In this document: positions 11,438-24,020 of the stretch, piece after piece
How positions within the stretch are numbered: the stretch's first letter is position 1
How the letters are laid out: every line of letters begins with the position of its first letter
Source: Macrotrachela quadricornifera
Taxonomy: Eukaryota > Rotifera > Eurotatoria > Philodinida > Philodinidae
Assembly: GCA_022393335.1 (NCBI GenBank)
Contig: JAJEKB010001062.1
Coordinates: forward strand, 552,133 to 616,132
Reading direction: 5' to 3'
DNA length: 64,000 nt
Position numbers and translations under genes: made by a program
Notes under the pieces: generated by a model
What the model was told of the DNA's origin: nothing
Seen by the model: the letters and a program-made list of their open reading frames with translations, nothing else
Databases searched by the model: none

Positions 11438-12042
11438 ATATGAAATCAAAAAAAAGAAAAGAAATGAGTTATTGTATTATTTGTAATTACATAAAAGAAA
11501 AATGATCTGTAGATTATTTTGAAATGTTTTTTTTGTTGTTGTTGTTTTTTAATAATTTATTTATTATAAATATTATTTGTATGATCTTTAAATAAAATCA
11601 TATAAAAAAGATATTTAGAACAAATCAAAAGTGATTATAAATGTAATTATTAATGAAACAAATTTTTCTTATCTTTCTTAACTATTGAGATATATTTTAA
11701 AAATTTGTTTATCCTATCATATAGGAGATATTTTTCCTAATTGTCTAGATAATAGTGTCGAGAATCTCGACTTATTTTAATGTTATCGAGTAAATTGAGT
11801 ACTCTCTTGTACATCAGTATCGATACGTAACAACAAAACTATATTTAAAAAACGCATATTCTCAGGACAATCAATTCAATAGTCAGGTCTTATTGGATTC
11901 TGATGAAAATTCTATAAAATCTATTAGGATCCTAGGGAATAGTAACGAAGATCGGGTGACCAAATGACATAGAGATTCCACTTGTTTATATCTTGTCCAG
12001 TCGTTCTATCTGGAACTAATTCAATTCTACGGTTAAAATATA
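11438..12042. other. Intergenic, no gene seen
   Basis: AT-rich spacer with AATAAA-like sites near 11593 that may serve the ZIP transcript. A short perfect hairpin (gtcgagaatctcgac) sits near 11757. Nothing else recognised before the MULE element. Confidence 0.5.
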
Positions 12043-12059
12043 TTGGCTTGTATTTAATT

Positions 12060-12260
12060 GATCAGTATTTTAATATGAACGATCAGTAGATTATTCCTCA
12101 AATGATCAGTAGTTTTTGATCAGTAAAAAATTGTTTTTCGTTCAGTAATTAATTGGAAAAATATCAGTATTTAATTTTTTTTTGGTTAGTAATTAATTGT
12201 TTTTTTATCAGTATTTAATCCTTATTTGGTCAGTATTTTATTAATTTATATCAGTAAAAA
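12060..12260 (+). repeat. Left terminal iterons of the MULE
   Basis: About ten degenerate copies of gatcagta(a/t)ttaat spaced roughly 18-22 bp apart. The variants atcagtatttaat, gttagtaattaat and gtcagtatttta are visible. The reverse complement of the same unit fills the right end. Such iterated termini are plausible transposase binding sites. Confidence 0.75.
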
Positions 12261-12266
12261 AAATAT

Positions 12267-12880
12267 TTATAATTCAGGGAACTTTATTGAACAAGTAAAG
12301 CTTTTTTTGGCTTTTAATGGTTTGCCACGACGTCTTTTTTCACCAATCGGAACATTTTTAGCAGCAACTGGTGGTTTACAATAATTTAATCTAATTGCCA
12401 TACGAACCACATATTTACACATAAACTTTTTGAAAAATGCTGGACAATTACAAATACCATCTAACCATTTGATTGATCCATTGGTAACGTAACAGACCAA
12501 GTATTGAATGCTCGTGTTTTATATTGATCAAAAGTATACCATTTCATTTCTTCATCACATCGATATCGGTGTTTGTAATTTTAGTTTCATCTCCAGCAGG
12601 TATAAAGTATTCAATATTGTTATCATGTTCAATCGAAAGTACTGATTTGTTTAATGTTATCCATGGATATCCGCTGGTCCATAAATCCAATGAAATTGTT
12701 TGCTTATTATTGTACTTCCTTAAACCTCTTTCATATAACTTTGACCATTTTTCGATAATTTCGAATGCTAATACTTCAAATCTTGATAATGGCAGGCATT
12801 CTCTCAATGTATTTTCAGCTTTAATAACTCTGTTTGTCGTTTCTAAACCATTATTGGTACTTGGTATTAAATGCCGAACG
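12267..12880 (-). pseudogene. MULE transposase remnant with SWIM zinc finger
   Basis: Read on the minus strand from about 12880, the frame gives HLIPSTNNGLETTNRVIKAE then LRECLPLSRFEVLAFEIIEKW, the segment that lies C-terminal to the DDE core in MULE transposases. After a frameshift near 12545 comes MKWYTFDQYKTRAFNTW, and after another near 12500 comes a SWIM-type finger at 12267-12500 (CNCPAFFKKFMCKYVV). The last ligand of that finger is Tyr instead of His. The catalytic N-terminal two thirds is missing, and an in-frame stop precedes the first conserved block. Non-functional. Confidence 0.7.
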
Positions 12881-12916
12881 CCTCTATACTATCGGTTGTG
12901 TGATGCTAGTCAGTCC

Positions 12917-13097
12917 GTCTGGAACAGGGACGGCGCGAAGAGGAGAAAGCAGAGGGGAGGAGATTCTCCGAAAATCGAGAAATCGGAGAAAATTTTCTCC
13001 GAAATCGTAAAATCGGAGAAAGCTCCAGCGTAATTTTCAAAAGCAGGAGGGGGGTACCCCCCTATCCCCCCCCGCTCGCGCCGCCCCTGGTCTGGAA
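12917..13097. mobile_element. hAT-type MITE with 8-bp target site duplication
   Basis: A 165-bp element at 12925-13089 is flanked on both sides by the identical 8-mer gtctggaa (12917-12924 and 13090-13097). Its termini are inverted: caggg(a/g)cggcgcga at the left and the complement at the right. An 8-bp duplication with CAGGG-type ends is the hAT signature. It is far more GC-rich than its surroundings, ends in C- and G-runs, and contains a perfect 20-bp palindrome at 12983-13002 (tcggagaaaattttctccga). No coding capacity, so it needs transposase in trans. Confidence 0.9.
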
Positions 13098-13321
13098 GTA
13101 TTCTATGAGATTGGGCTAGGTTTTAAGCCATTTTTTTAATAAATAATTTTGAAGTGTTTGTGAATGTTCGTTCACTTTGTGCTAGTTATAATGATTTAAT
13201 ATCATCCACTGAATCTTGTTGTTCTGATTTATCTACCATTGGTTCTATCTTTTTTATTAGTTTTTTATGCATATGAATCCAACACATAACCACAATATTT
13301 TCATCGAAAAAAAAGAACTGG

Positions 13322-13555
13322 TTACTGATCAAATGCTATCTATTAAATGATCAAACTGAATTAATTACTGATATTTCAATTTTAATACTGAACAAATTAT
13401 TAATTTACTGATCAAACAATTATTTAACTGACCAAACACAATAGTTACTGATCATTCAATTAAATACTGATACTTAAAATTTTTTACTGACAATTCATAT
13501 TTAATACTGATCAAATTTTACTGATCATTCATAATAAAATACTGACCATTTAATT
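13322..13555 (-). repeat. Right terminal iterons of the MULE
   Basis: About eleven degenerate units of tactgatca/tactgaac/tactgacc separated by AT-rich spacers, the inverted counterpart of the left array. Unit spacing is about 20 bp. Confidence 0.75.
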
Positions 13556-13564
13556 TGTTGCCAA

Positions 13565-14347
13565 ATATATTACTAATTAGACGAATACTAGTCAAATAAA
13601 TGAAGATTAGAAAAGAGACTTAGAGTTTCGCGTATACAGCATAAGCTCACTTTTTCCAATGCTTTCAATACAATTCACATATAAATAATTTATATGTGAA
13701 TGACTGTATAAGTGAACCGGTACTTCTTCATGTAAATAGATGTGACGACCAACATACATATCTCATCTGCACGCATTTCATGTGGCCATGTATTCGAGTA
13801 TAGTTAGATTCTTATCGTATTTGTTTCAGATAGTTGAATTCATTGTCTGAGTTTTCTTGCAAAACATTACTACCTAGGATATAGTATTTTTCCAGAGGGC
13901 TGTTGCCATAACTTCATCTAGAAGAAATAAAAAATAATATATTAGATAAAAGCCTGTGAAAAATGAAAACTATATGTAACAGTGGTGAATTTGGGAAGAA
14001 GAGCGAACCATACGTCGCTACTATCAGGAATGTTTTTTCTAGTAAAAACACACTTTGACAACAATGATGGGCCTTAAAGAAGTTCAAGATTTGCAACTGA
14101 TCTATACGAATCAATAAGATACTGCTTATCTAATACCATAGCATCTATCAATTCTATTTCGTATAATTCTATCCTATCCTAATTAATTTGTTGGAACATA
14201 GCGCTATCTATCAAATTTAACTTTCAATTGTGTCCAATGACAATGCATACGTCATTGAAAGAAAGACAAGGAAAAAGAAACAAAGCAGTTTGTCTTATTA
14301 TACCTTATTTCAACACATAATCATTTTTTTTTGAAGATATCAATAAA
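13565..14347. other. PDS5 upstream region
   Basis: No gene recognised. It contains a short hairpin, catataaataatttatatg, near 13677 and the probable PDS5 promoter. A T-rich acceptor (tttgaag) ends at 14336, 11 bases before the start codon, as for many genes here. Confidence 0.45.
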
Positions 14348-17300
14348 ATGGCATCATCATCAAGTACAGTACCTAATATTTCATCATCACAAATCTTAAA
14401 TGTTAGTCCAAGTTTACCAACAAATAAATTACTTGATAATTTAATAGTAAAATATTTTATTGCATTAAAATATTTTTTTCTTAACGAATTTTATTTTAGA
14501 AAAATCAGAGACTTTTACAATTATTACCGCAAAATTACGAAAAACGACAATATTTTACTAATCTTTATAAAACTTTAATGGATGATTTTTTTTATTCACA
14601 TGAACGTAATGATATACAATTATATGCAGCTATTTGTTTAGCAGATGTTATTCGTATTTGGGCACCAAATTTACCTGATGCACCACCAGAAAAATTAATT
14701 GTAAATATTATTTTCTCCATACAATGATAATATATATATGCATAGTGTTTTTATTTCTTAAGAATATGTTTCTTTTTCTTGCTCGTCAATTACTTGGATT
14801 AAAAAATACTGATGATCCATTATTTAGCCGACGTTATTATTTACTTGAAGTAAATAGACATTTCTTTATTTTATTTAGATCAATAAAGAAATCTTTCTTT
14901 TCTTATAGAATTTAAGTATGGTACAATCATTTATTCCAGCTGTTAATCTTGAAGATAATCGTAGTTGTCAAATAAGTACTGTTGTACTTAATAATTTACT
15001 GAATGCTGTACAGTATGTAATTAAGAATGAAATACTTGTTGTTTTTTTTTTATAAATAATTTTTCTTTTCCTTCAATATTAGAAAAACACATACAGATCA
15101 ATTAAAAAATTTAATGATTGATATAGCAAGTGTTATTTTAGCTGAATATGATTTAATACCATTTCCATTATTAGAATTACTTTTTGCAAGAATTATCGAT
15201 CCAGAAAAGGTAATAATCAATATGCATTTTTTATCGACGTAGAAGTTAATAAATATTAAAACTTTTATATAACCAATGTCTTAGTACAAAGTGCCCTTTA
15301 ATTTCCATACATAGAACAAAACCTGTTCAGTAAAAAATGATCAAGCTTTAAAACTATTTATTATGCTCTCACCCTCACTGTATTCGCAATCAGTAACCTA
15401 TGACAATTGACTTTAGATAAAAAGATTTTCTCATGAGAAAATCAGATTTGACATTTTTTAGTATACATTTGCATTAATCTTTTTTTTTCTTTTAGAAATT
15501 ACGTGAAGAATGTTATGAATTAGTAGAATCAATAATTCGTCGTTGTGAATCATATTTAAAACCAGTTATAACTGAAGTAAATATTTATATATATTTTTAT
15601 TTATTTTATTTTTATTTTTGTTTATTTTAAGTATTTCAAAACTGTTTTAATAACTGAAGATACTGAATCATTACAATTACATAATAAAATTTATTATGTA
15701 TTTGATGAATTGTGTCATATATCTGAATCAATTGTTAGTGAACTTATTCCAACAATTGAACATCGATTAACAGTAAAATTAAAAACATTTTATTCTTTTA
15801 TAAATAATAAAAAAATATATTTAGGTATCTAATGAAAAACATCGTCGTGATGCAGCGAAAATTATTGCTTATGTAACTAGTTCACCAAATAATGATTTTG
15901 CACAAAGATATAAAACATTATGGAGTACATTTATTGATCAGTATATTATATTTTTATTTAATTAATAAGAAAAAGTAATAATAATAATAATAATTTAGAT
16001 TTAAAAATGGTACATCAGAAATTCAATTAACTTGTATAAAACATCTTAAAAGTTATTTTATTAATCATCCAGAATTACGATCAGATCTTGAAGGTTAATA
16101 TTTATATTAAAATTTTTATTAATTTATTTATTTATTTTAGATGTAATGATTCGATTAAGTCTTTCAACAGATACAAATATTCGTTTACAACTTATGACAC
16201 AAATACGTATGATAACAAATTCAAATCTATTAGATATAAGTGATAAAATTAAACAAATTTTATGTGAACGTGCACGAGATAAAATTGTATATTTAATTTA
16301 ATTCAAAAAAAAAATAATTTTTTTTTTAAATATATATTTAAATTTCTAGTGGGAAGTTCGTAAAGAAACATTGGATTATATGGGACATGTTTATAAGAAA
16401 GAATGTATTAATGCTAATTGGTCAAATCATATACAAAAACAATTAATTTGGATAGCAAATTGTATTATTCATTTATATTATCAAAAAACTATACAAGACA
16501 AGTGAGATTATTTTAAAGAATTTTTCTAGGGAAATATTTTTTTTCGATTGAATTTTTAGATTATTAGCAGAACGACTTTTAACATTTTATCTTATGCCAT
16601 GGGATGTGAATACAGATGATAAAGTGCAAGTTTTATTAACATTATATTCCAATGTAGATGAAAATGCTCAACGGTAAATACTTTTTTTTTCGTAGATTTA
16701 TTAAATAAATCTACAACCATTGTACAGAATGTCTTAAAAGTTTATGGAGTAAATTGGTATTTTAAAAATGATTTTTCTTATTTTAATGATTATATTCAAA
16801 CTAGAACGGCAAATTTTTTGTCGACACATTCTTTAAAATATGAAATTTTATTGTTCTCTATGTGTAGGTCGTTGTAGTTGATTAGATGTATATGATGGGA
16901 TGGCGACAGCATTAGAAATTGTTGAGAAAAACAAAATAGAAACCTTATTTTCATCAATAGAAGAGAAAGAAAAACATATTGAGATGTAAATCAACAGATG
17001 ATGATGGTTTTTACATAATTTTATTTTTATTTCATGTCATGGAGTAACAAGAAGATGACCAACAATTACAATTATATTTTCTCTTCCTTGTACTACTTTA
17101 ATTAAACTTTATGGCTATCATAGGAGTTTAATAGTCATATGTAGGAAAATTTTCTCCATAGACATTTGAGACATCTTGTATTATATAAAGCTAATATCTC
17201 TAATTTATTTAGTGCAATTCGTGAAATAATAAACAATAAATTTTTGTATGTAATTTTTTCTTTTATTAAATAAAAAGTTAAAAAATAAAACTTTAATAAT

Positions 17301-20300
17301 AATAGATTTCGTCGACAATTAGTTAAATTAATTGATTTTTGTTTACAAATGGCTGATTTGAATATATCTAATGATAAAAAACAATTACTTGAATTAAAAC
17401 TTGTTAGTCTTATTCATATAATTGCTTTACGTAAAATAAATTTTTTCTTACATAATTTTGTTTTTCAAACTATTTTATTTTTAATATAGGTTGTTTACCA
17501 AATCCAGATAAAAATGAATCTATTCTTAAATCATTTATTGGATATGCAATTAAAAATCATAAACAATCATTAATAAATACTAATGAATCAAGTATATTAT
17601 TAATATTTCAACAAGCTATATCAGATGGAATTAAATCAAAAGAAGCTTATACTTTAGCTGTATGAAATGAATAAAAATAAAATAAAAAAATTATTTTTAT
17701 TTATATTTTTTTAGAATAATATTGGACAAATGTTATTAGAAGAAGCAGCAAAAGAACAAAAACGTTTTCCAGAAAATTTAATAGATGATCAAACTACAAC
17801 AAATCTAACAATAATAGAAAATACAAATCATGGACAATATACAAAAATGTGTGGATTAATAAAAACAATGTTTGAAAAAATTTCAACACTTTTATTTGAT
17901 CAAGAAACTGTTAGTAAATTACTTAAATTAATATTTGAACGAGTGTTAAATGGTAAAAAAAAAGGATTTCATAAACAATATTTTAAATATTATTCTTTTT
18001 TCTAGAATCTGAACAACCAGCATCATATTATGAAAATATCAATCAATTATTAAAGGTTTGTTAGAGATAATAGTAAAAGTTATATTTACTATAAAATTAG
18101 AATTGAATGTTGATGTGAAAAAAAATTTTCTGTTCTGAATTCTATAGTAACTTATTTACTATATGCGATTAATCGATATAAAACAGCAAAAAAATCTATT
18201 TGTTTACTACATAAATTGTTCATTTTAAATTAAGGTTTTTATTCAACATCCATCTATTTTCAATTCACTTGAATCACTTGAACTTTTATGTAATTTATTA
18301 AAACAACGTGTACTTGAATTAGGTTTGTATTATATAAAAAACAAACTAACTTTTCATTCCTAATTATTATTATTATTAGCACCAATACTTATCCGTACAA
18401 TTGAAGTATGTGCACCATTAATTATTACATTAAATCAAAATAATATGATAACGTATGTATTCAATAGAATTATTTATATTTAATAATAAAATTATTAATT
18501 TTAGTTTACTTGATGGTGAACTTTCATCATATTTAACACTTCATCCTCCTATTGCAAAACGTGCACTTTATTGTATATGTGCATTACATCCAAATAAAAA
18601 AGATGAACTACTACAAAAAATGATTGATGTAAAAGAGTTTTCTTTTTTTTCATTTTTTTTTTAATATTTAAATTTAACTAGGATACACAATATGATCAAT
18701 TTGATAGTGATCAATTTATAACTCGATTAGTTTTACTTGGTCATATGATTCAAATATGTCCTAATAGTCTTGGTGATATTGGTAAAAGAATACTTAATAA
18801 TATATCAAAATATATTATTGATAAACAACAAATAAATGATAATGAAAATAATATGATAAAAATATTTTTTCATGGAAATTTTACATTATTACATGATGAA
18901 CCTCAATCAGATTTAGAAATTAGTGCTGATACACGTGTGAAAGTAATTTATTAAATGATGATTTATATTTATTTTGATTGTTTTTTATTTTTATTAAATA
19001 GCGTGAATTAGTAAAAGCAATGACACGAGCAATATTAGGTTTACGTGAAAATTCAAATAATTTATTTAATATTGTATATAAACTTATAAGAAAATGTATT
19101 GAAAATGATCAAGATTTTACAGATGAAATGAGGTAAATAAATACTTTAATTAAAAATATTCAAATTCAATGGTGTTTATCTTAAATAAAACGACTTAAAT
19201 ATATCATTTTTAGTCTGATTAGTCAGATGTTATTAAGCATAGATTGACCTCCAGGCTAAACTGAGTAGGTTGAGGTAAAAAATTCTATCGAAAGTATTAA
19301 GAATGATATTCAAAATCTGAGTCCACGCTCAATAATCTTGGACTCGATAAGTATTAATTAGCAGTCAGACTTGAATATTAAGTATCCAATTCTGTTGCAA
19401 ACCTCTACTTTAAAATTTTGATAAAATTATTTGTAATATTCTTTTGCTCATTGAATTCACACTTTAAAATTTGCTTTTTTTTTTATAGTGAAAATGAAAT
19501 AATTTATATTCGTTTATGTGGTTTATCATGTTTATTAAAATTAATATGTAATTCATATTTTTATACACTTATGAAACCGGATGATTTTCTTATTATAATA
19601 ACACTTCTTCGAGTAAGTTGAATATTTTTAATTTTTTGTGAATTATTTAAATATTATTTAGGATCCATCATCAATTATTCGTCAACGAACTTATCGTAAA
19701 TTAGCTGAACATTTACGAAATCCAATATGTCCTATTGAATTACTTGCTTTATTAGCTTTTGCTGCTAAAGAACCTGAACGTGAACATCGTGAACAAATAC
19801 GTCGTTTAATGTTACAAATAATAGATACACGTCGTGAACATATTAAACTTCAATTATCTTATAAAACTACTAATATAACTAATGGTTTTGATCATAATAA
19901 TGAGAATGATGATGATGATGATAATAACAATTCATTAACATTTAATGATAAATCAATTGATTATACATTATATCCAGAATATTCTTTAACATATTTTTTA
20001 TTTTTTCTTTCAAAATCATCTGCATTTATTTTATATGATGATATTGAAATGTTACATACAATGACTGATTATATTTTATTTTTATTAGATACATTATTAT
20101 TACGTTGTGATACAACAGTTGGATTATTTTATAAAGGTTTATTACGTTCAATAAAATCATCTGAAGATGCAACAATATTATTAAATAAAGATGAAAAACT
20201 TGAAAGAAAAGATGAAATTAAAAAATTACATGTTCTTGTTGATTTAACTTATGTTATTTTATCACAACGTGCATCATCATTAATGATGTGTCGAGCAAGT

Positions 20301-22199
20301 TCGAATGTACCATTACCAGAAATGTATTTTAAAAAAGCACGTTATAATCATTTATCTTATTTACCAAAAGATTTTAAAATTAAACTTAAACCTATAACAA
20401 CAACAACTGTTAGTGAGACATTAACTAATAAACGAACAATAATAAATAATTCCGAAACAAATAATAATAATACAACAGTAGCATCAAATACTACAACAAC
20501 AACAACAAGAAGAAGACGAAAACGAACAAGTAATGGAGAAAATGAAAATGAAGAAGATAATAAAGAACAAAATTCACCAAATAAACGAAGAAAATCCTCA
20601 ATAAATAATAAACAACAAAAAAGAAAAATAAATGAATCACTTATAGAAAATGAAGATAATAATTCAAGTAAGGAATATTTAATAAGAATTCATAAAGATA
20701 GTTCTAACAAATAAATAAGAACAATTAGCTATTTATCTTCGAAAACGGTTCTAGAAAAGCCATTGATAAAATTACCAAAAAATAAAGTATCGACCTTTCT
20801 AACATGCCAATAGTATGGGTAGATCAATTAGGTGCACGGGTTTTTCGTGCAGAATACTTTGCTAACTACAGTAACCATTGAGATAGAGAAGGAATAGTCT
20901 AAAAAATTCCACTCCTTTTTTTTATCAGTGTTAATTAGATAAAAGTGCTATCTACTCCTTTGTATTCACTGAAATTTTAAAGAAAAATTACGGTATAATA
21001 AAAAAACGTATTTGTGACACAATTTTTAAAAATACACATTTTTCTCTGAATAATTATATTACCAATAAAGATATTGAATCAATAATAAATATCTTTTTCG
21101 ATTATTACTATGATAAGATTTGCAAATTGTTAGTAAAATACAAAAGGATATATAACTACACAATAATAACAAGGTTTTAATGAAACTGATTTTTGGTTGA
21201 TTCGTGAGCGGACAGGTGAGTAGGGATACATTTTTTGAGGAAAATAATATCGATAAAACAATTTCGAACACATGTATCGCCTAAGTTTTTAATGCTGACT
21301 TCAAATACTCTGTTGGTTTTGATTTAAGTCTCGTTCATATGACTTAAATTAGTAGAATAAGGTTCATAACTGAAAAAGTTGTGCCTTTTTCTCCTCTCAG
21401 ACCTAAACAAACGCAGCTAAGAATGTCCATATCCGAGATATCCATAGGTGAAACTACAGGATAGAGGGATTTAAACCTCTCTTTACGTGAGTACAATTAA
21501 ATATGTTCCCTCGTAAGATCTCAACTACCTTATTGTTAAGTGCAAATATTTCAAATATCCTGCTCGCCTCTGTCTCAAGGTAAAAGCTACATAATAACCT
21601 TCTTACTTAGAATCAAGTTTCATGTCAAATATGAATTGCCAACAAATCTCACTAATTCACACAGAATTAATAGGCAATAAGTTTTCTTATAGATTATTAT
21701 TAATTTTGATCTAAATCCAAGTCTATTTATACGTTTCAACAGATAGATAATCCTAAAAAATTTTTCATAGTTATATCCAACAAGTGAGAAGGACTAATTC
21801 TCAACAGTATTTTTTTCATAATGATCAATAATTGCATTGAGCATTCGTTTAGAATTGACCTTGAACCATCTAGAAATAAGATAAATAGTTGATCTAGAAA
21901 CTTCAGCTATCAATATCCGATTCACAATTCTATCATATGGAGAAATCTTTAAATAGACTAAGCTTTCAATGGATTATAATGTAATTGATATAAAATAATT
22001 TATTCTCTATTTAGCTTCATCATCAGTCAATAGTAAAAAATCTCGAAAGAATACAACAAATACTTCGAATCGATTTCGTATAAATTTTCCATATGAAAAA
22101 CCTCAATTACGTTCAGCATCATCAACTCCATCATTACCATCTCCTCCAACTCGAAAAACAAAAGGCAAAGGTCGATCACGATTAGCAACAAAAAATTAA
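14348..22199 (+). CDS. PDS5: Sister chromatid cohesion protein PDS5
   Basis: HEAT-repeat cohesin regulator that binds the SCC1-SMC3 ring with WAPL. About 26 exons; those I can phase are 14348-14446, 14500-14700, 14763-14849, 14909-15012, 15083-15209, 15496-15576, 15632-15772, 15825-15940, 15999-16093, 16141-16286, 16350-16501, 16560-16673, then 17213-17245, 17306-17430, 17490-17659, 17715-17952, 18006-18055, 18235-18322, 18380-18452, 18505-18628, 18682-18942, 19002-19132, 19489-19612, 19662-20667 and 22015-22199 (over 1,350 residues). Family blocks include AAICLADVIRIWAPNLPDAP with PPEKLI, HPPIAKRALYCICALHPNKK and KEPEREHREQIRR. The C-terminus is basic and disordered, ending in an AT-hook-like KGKGRSR. 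Between 16674 and 17212 the expected ~80 residues cannot be found in frame, so this copy may be damaged. Confidence 0.88.
16674..17212 (+). other. PDS5 segment with no in-frame exon
   Basis: The exon ending at 16673 stops in phase 2. The next recognisable coding words (LKSLWSKL, 16728-16755) follow the acceptor at 16726, but in a frame one base off, and the in-phase reading meets TAA at once. No GT donor links them to the phase-2 exon at 17213. A short open stretch at 16888-16986 (ALEIVEKNKIETLFSSIEEK) has no visible PDS5 similarity. About 80 residues expected from the family are therefore missing or unrecognisable. Confidence 0.55.
20668..22014 (+). other. Long last intron of PDS5
   Basis: A 1.35-kb intron joining two basic C-terminal exons in phase (donor gtaagg, acceptor tatttag). 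I see no gene or clear element in it. Confidence 0.5.
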
Positions 22200-24020
22200 A
22201 TAAATAAACTATATATACACATGTATATAATTCTCAATTCATGTGCATATATTTAAATATCGTAGATAAATAATTTCAATGTTTATTTTTGCTGTATGTT
22301 ATAAAATACAAGCAAACTAAAAAAAAATTGTATATAGACTTTATGTTTATGTAGTTATATCTTTTTTTTTTTGTTATTCTCTATTTGATCTCATATAACA
22401 CATATGTTTGATATTGCAAACATAGATTATATCTGTACTTAATATGTAAATTTATTTTCAAAGATAATTTTTGAAAAAAAAAATATTATATCAATTAATA
22501 AGTGGATGTGACTTATGAGTTGGAATGTCCATGAATTTTGCATTATTCATTTACTTATGCAAGCAATATGTGACTTGATTCTTTTTTTCCGGTGTCCTAT
22601 GTTCTTACATAGACATAAATTTGATTCATGAGCGAGAAAAAAAAAGAGAAGGAAGGCACTATTCATATAATATATATATGTATATATATATATGAATAAA
22701 TTGGCAATGTGCGACAATGACTTCTGACAGGTATTGTATAGGTATTGGACAAAGGAATTGTCCATGTGTTCATAAATCGAATAAATCGATAGACAGAAAT
22801 TGTCATTATAATTTTTTAATAATGTCTTGTTTTGTTTTTATTCAAGGAGAATATACTAGTAGTTTTGTATATTTATATAGATCTTTAATAATATATTTTC
22901 TCAGTTAATAATACATTAGTAATTTTATCTATGAATATCTTCATTTTAAAAAGTATTGTCTTAATTCTTTTGATGTATAAAAATTTATACATCGATAAGA
23001 CTATTAAAGGAAATTTGATCTAACCCTACAATCAAATTTAATGAAGTATAAAAGAAAACTTTCGTCCTTCTTTTTTCCATATATAGGTCATGATGATTAT
23101 TATAGGTAATTATATAAAAGAAAAAGATATAAGAAAACAACTTATTTATAACTAAAAACAATCTGTTTACATCGTCCTTGTTCAAGATTATTATATGTAG
23201 ACTTAAACAGATGACTTATAAGAGTGACTATGGTTTGATTAAGAATACAATATGTTAAATAATATTTAGTTTACAATATTTCTAATTAGATGATAGGCTA
23301 TCAACATGTTTGAAAGAAAAGAAGCCAAATATATGTATATTATTATTCATATTGGCAACACCTTAATGTCTTCTTTATACATTTTTTTTTCAAAAATCTA
23401 AACGAATTCATCAATTATTCATATATATATATTTAGATATCTATTGAAATAGTTTTAGTACTTTTGAAAAATAAGTTCAATAATGATAATGAGAATTGAC
23501 CATTAATATTATTCTTTCAATGAACTTCTGTGATGCAATATTGAGACGATAAAGTATAAGTATATATATAGTGCTATTTATATACTTTCGCATTTGCTTT
23601 CTATTTTTTTTTTTCATTCAAACTCAGTTTGATTACGATGAATGCGAGCGAAAGAGAAAGAAGAAACAGAGAGTTACTTCGACTATTGCTTTGTCTGTGT
23701 CAATTTGTGTAATCGAATATTGAACTTCTCTCTTCTCTTCTCATTTTTTTTTCTCTTTTTTGCCGTTCGATACAATGAGTAGATGCATCATCGTCAATGC
23801 CATTTTTTTTTTCTAGTCGATCTGTTTCGTTTCTTTGAATATGAAAATTTACTCTTTGTCGATGACGACGTAACATTAAGACAAAAAAACAGAAACGGAA
23901 GAGATTCTCTTTACATTTTTTTTTGTTAAATAGTTTTAAAATGACACAAAAAAGGTAGATAATCATTATAATCATTATTTCCTTTTTTTTATATTTTATT
24001 AAAGGTCACGAAAACCAATA
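22200..24020. other. Intergenic, 1.8 kb
   Basis: AT-rich, with an imperfect TA/TATG microsatellite at about 22668-22695 and GA-rich sequence at 23645-23675. Long open stretches on either strand lack any family signature. A T-rich acceptor (ttattaaag) ends at 24004, 16 bases before the next start codon. Confidence 0.5.

Larger units (their letters stand above)
12043..13564. mobile_element. Decayed MULE (Mutator-like) DNA transposon
   Basis: About 1.5 kb bounded by imperfect inverted termini that begin ttggc at 12043 and end gccaa at 13564. Both terminal regions consist of iterated 20-bp-scale units containing atcagta, in opposite orientation (see repeats). Between them, on the minus strand, are remnants of a MULE transposase. 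A hAT-type MITE is inserted at 12925-13089. The transposase is fragmentary and frameshifted, so the element is dead. The flanking 5-base atata direct match is too AT-rich to count as a target duplication. Confidence 0.72.

Noticed and set aside
12524..13033. Plus-strand open frame of 169 codons
   Set aside because: It is antisense to the MULE transposase remnant and runs into the hAT MITE; the C-terminal part is MITE sequence.
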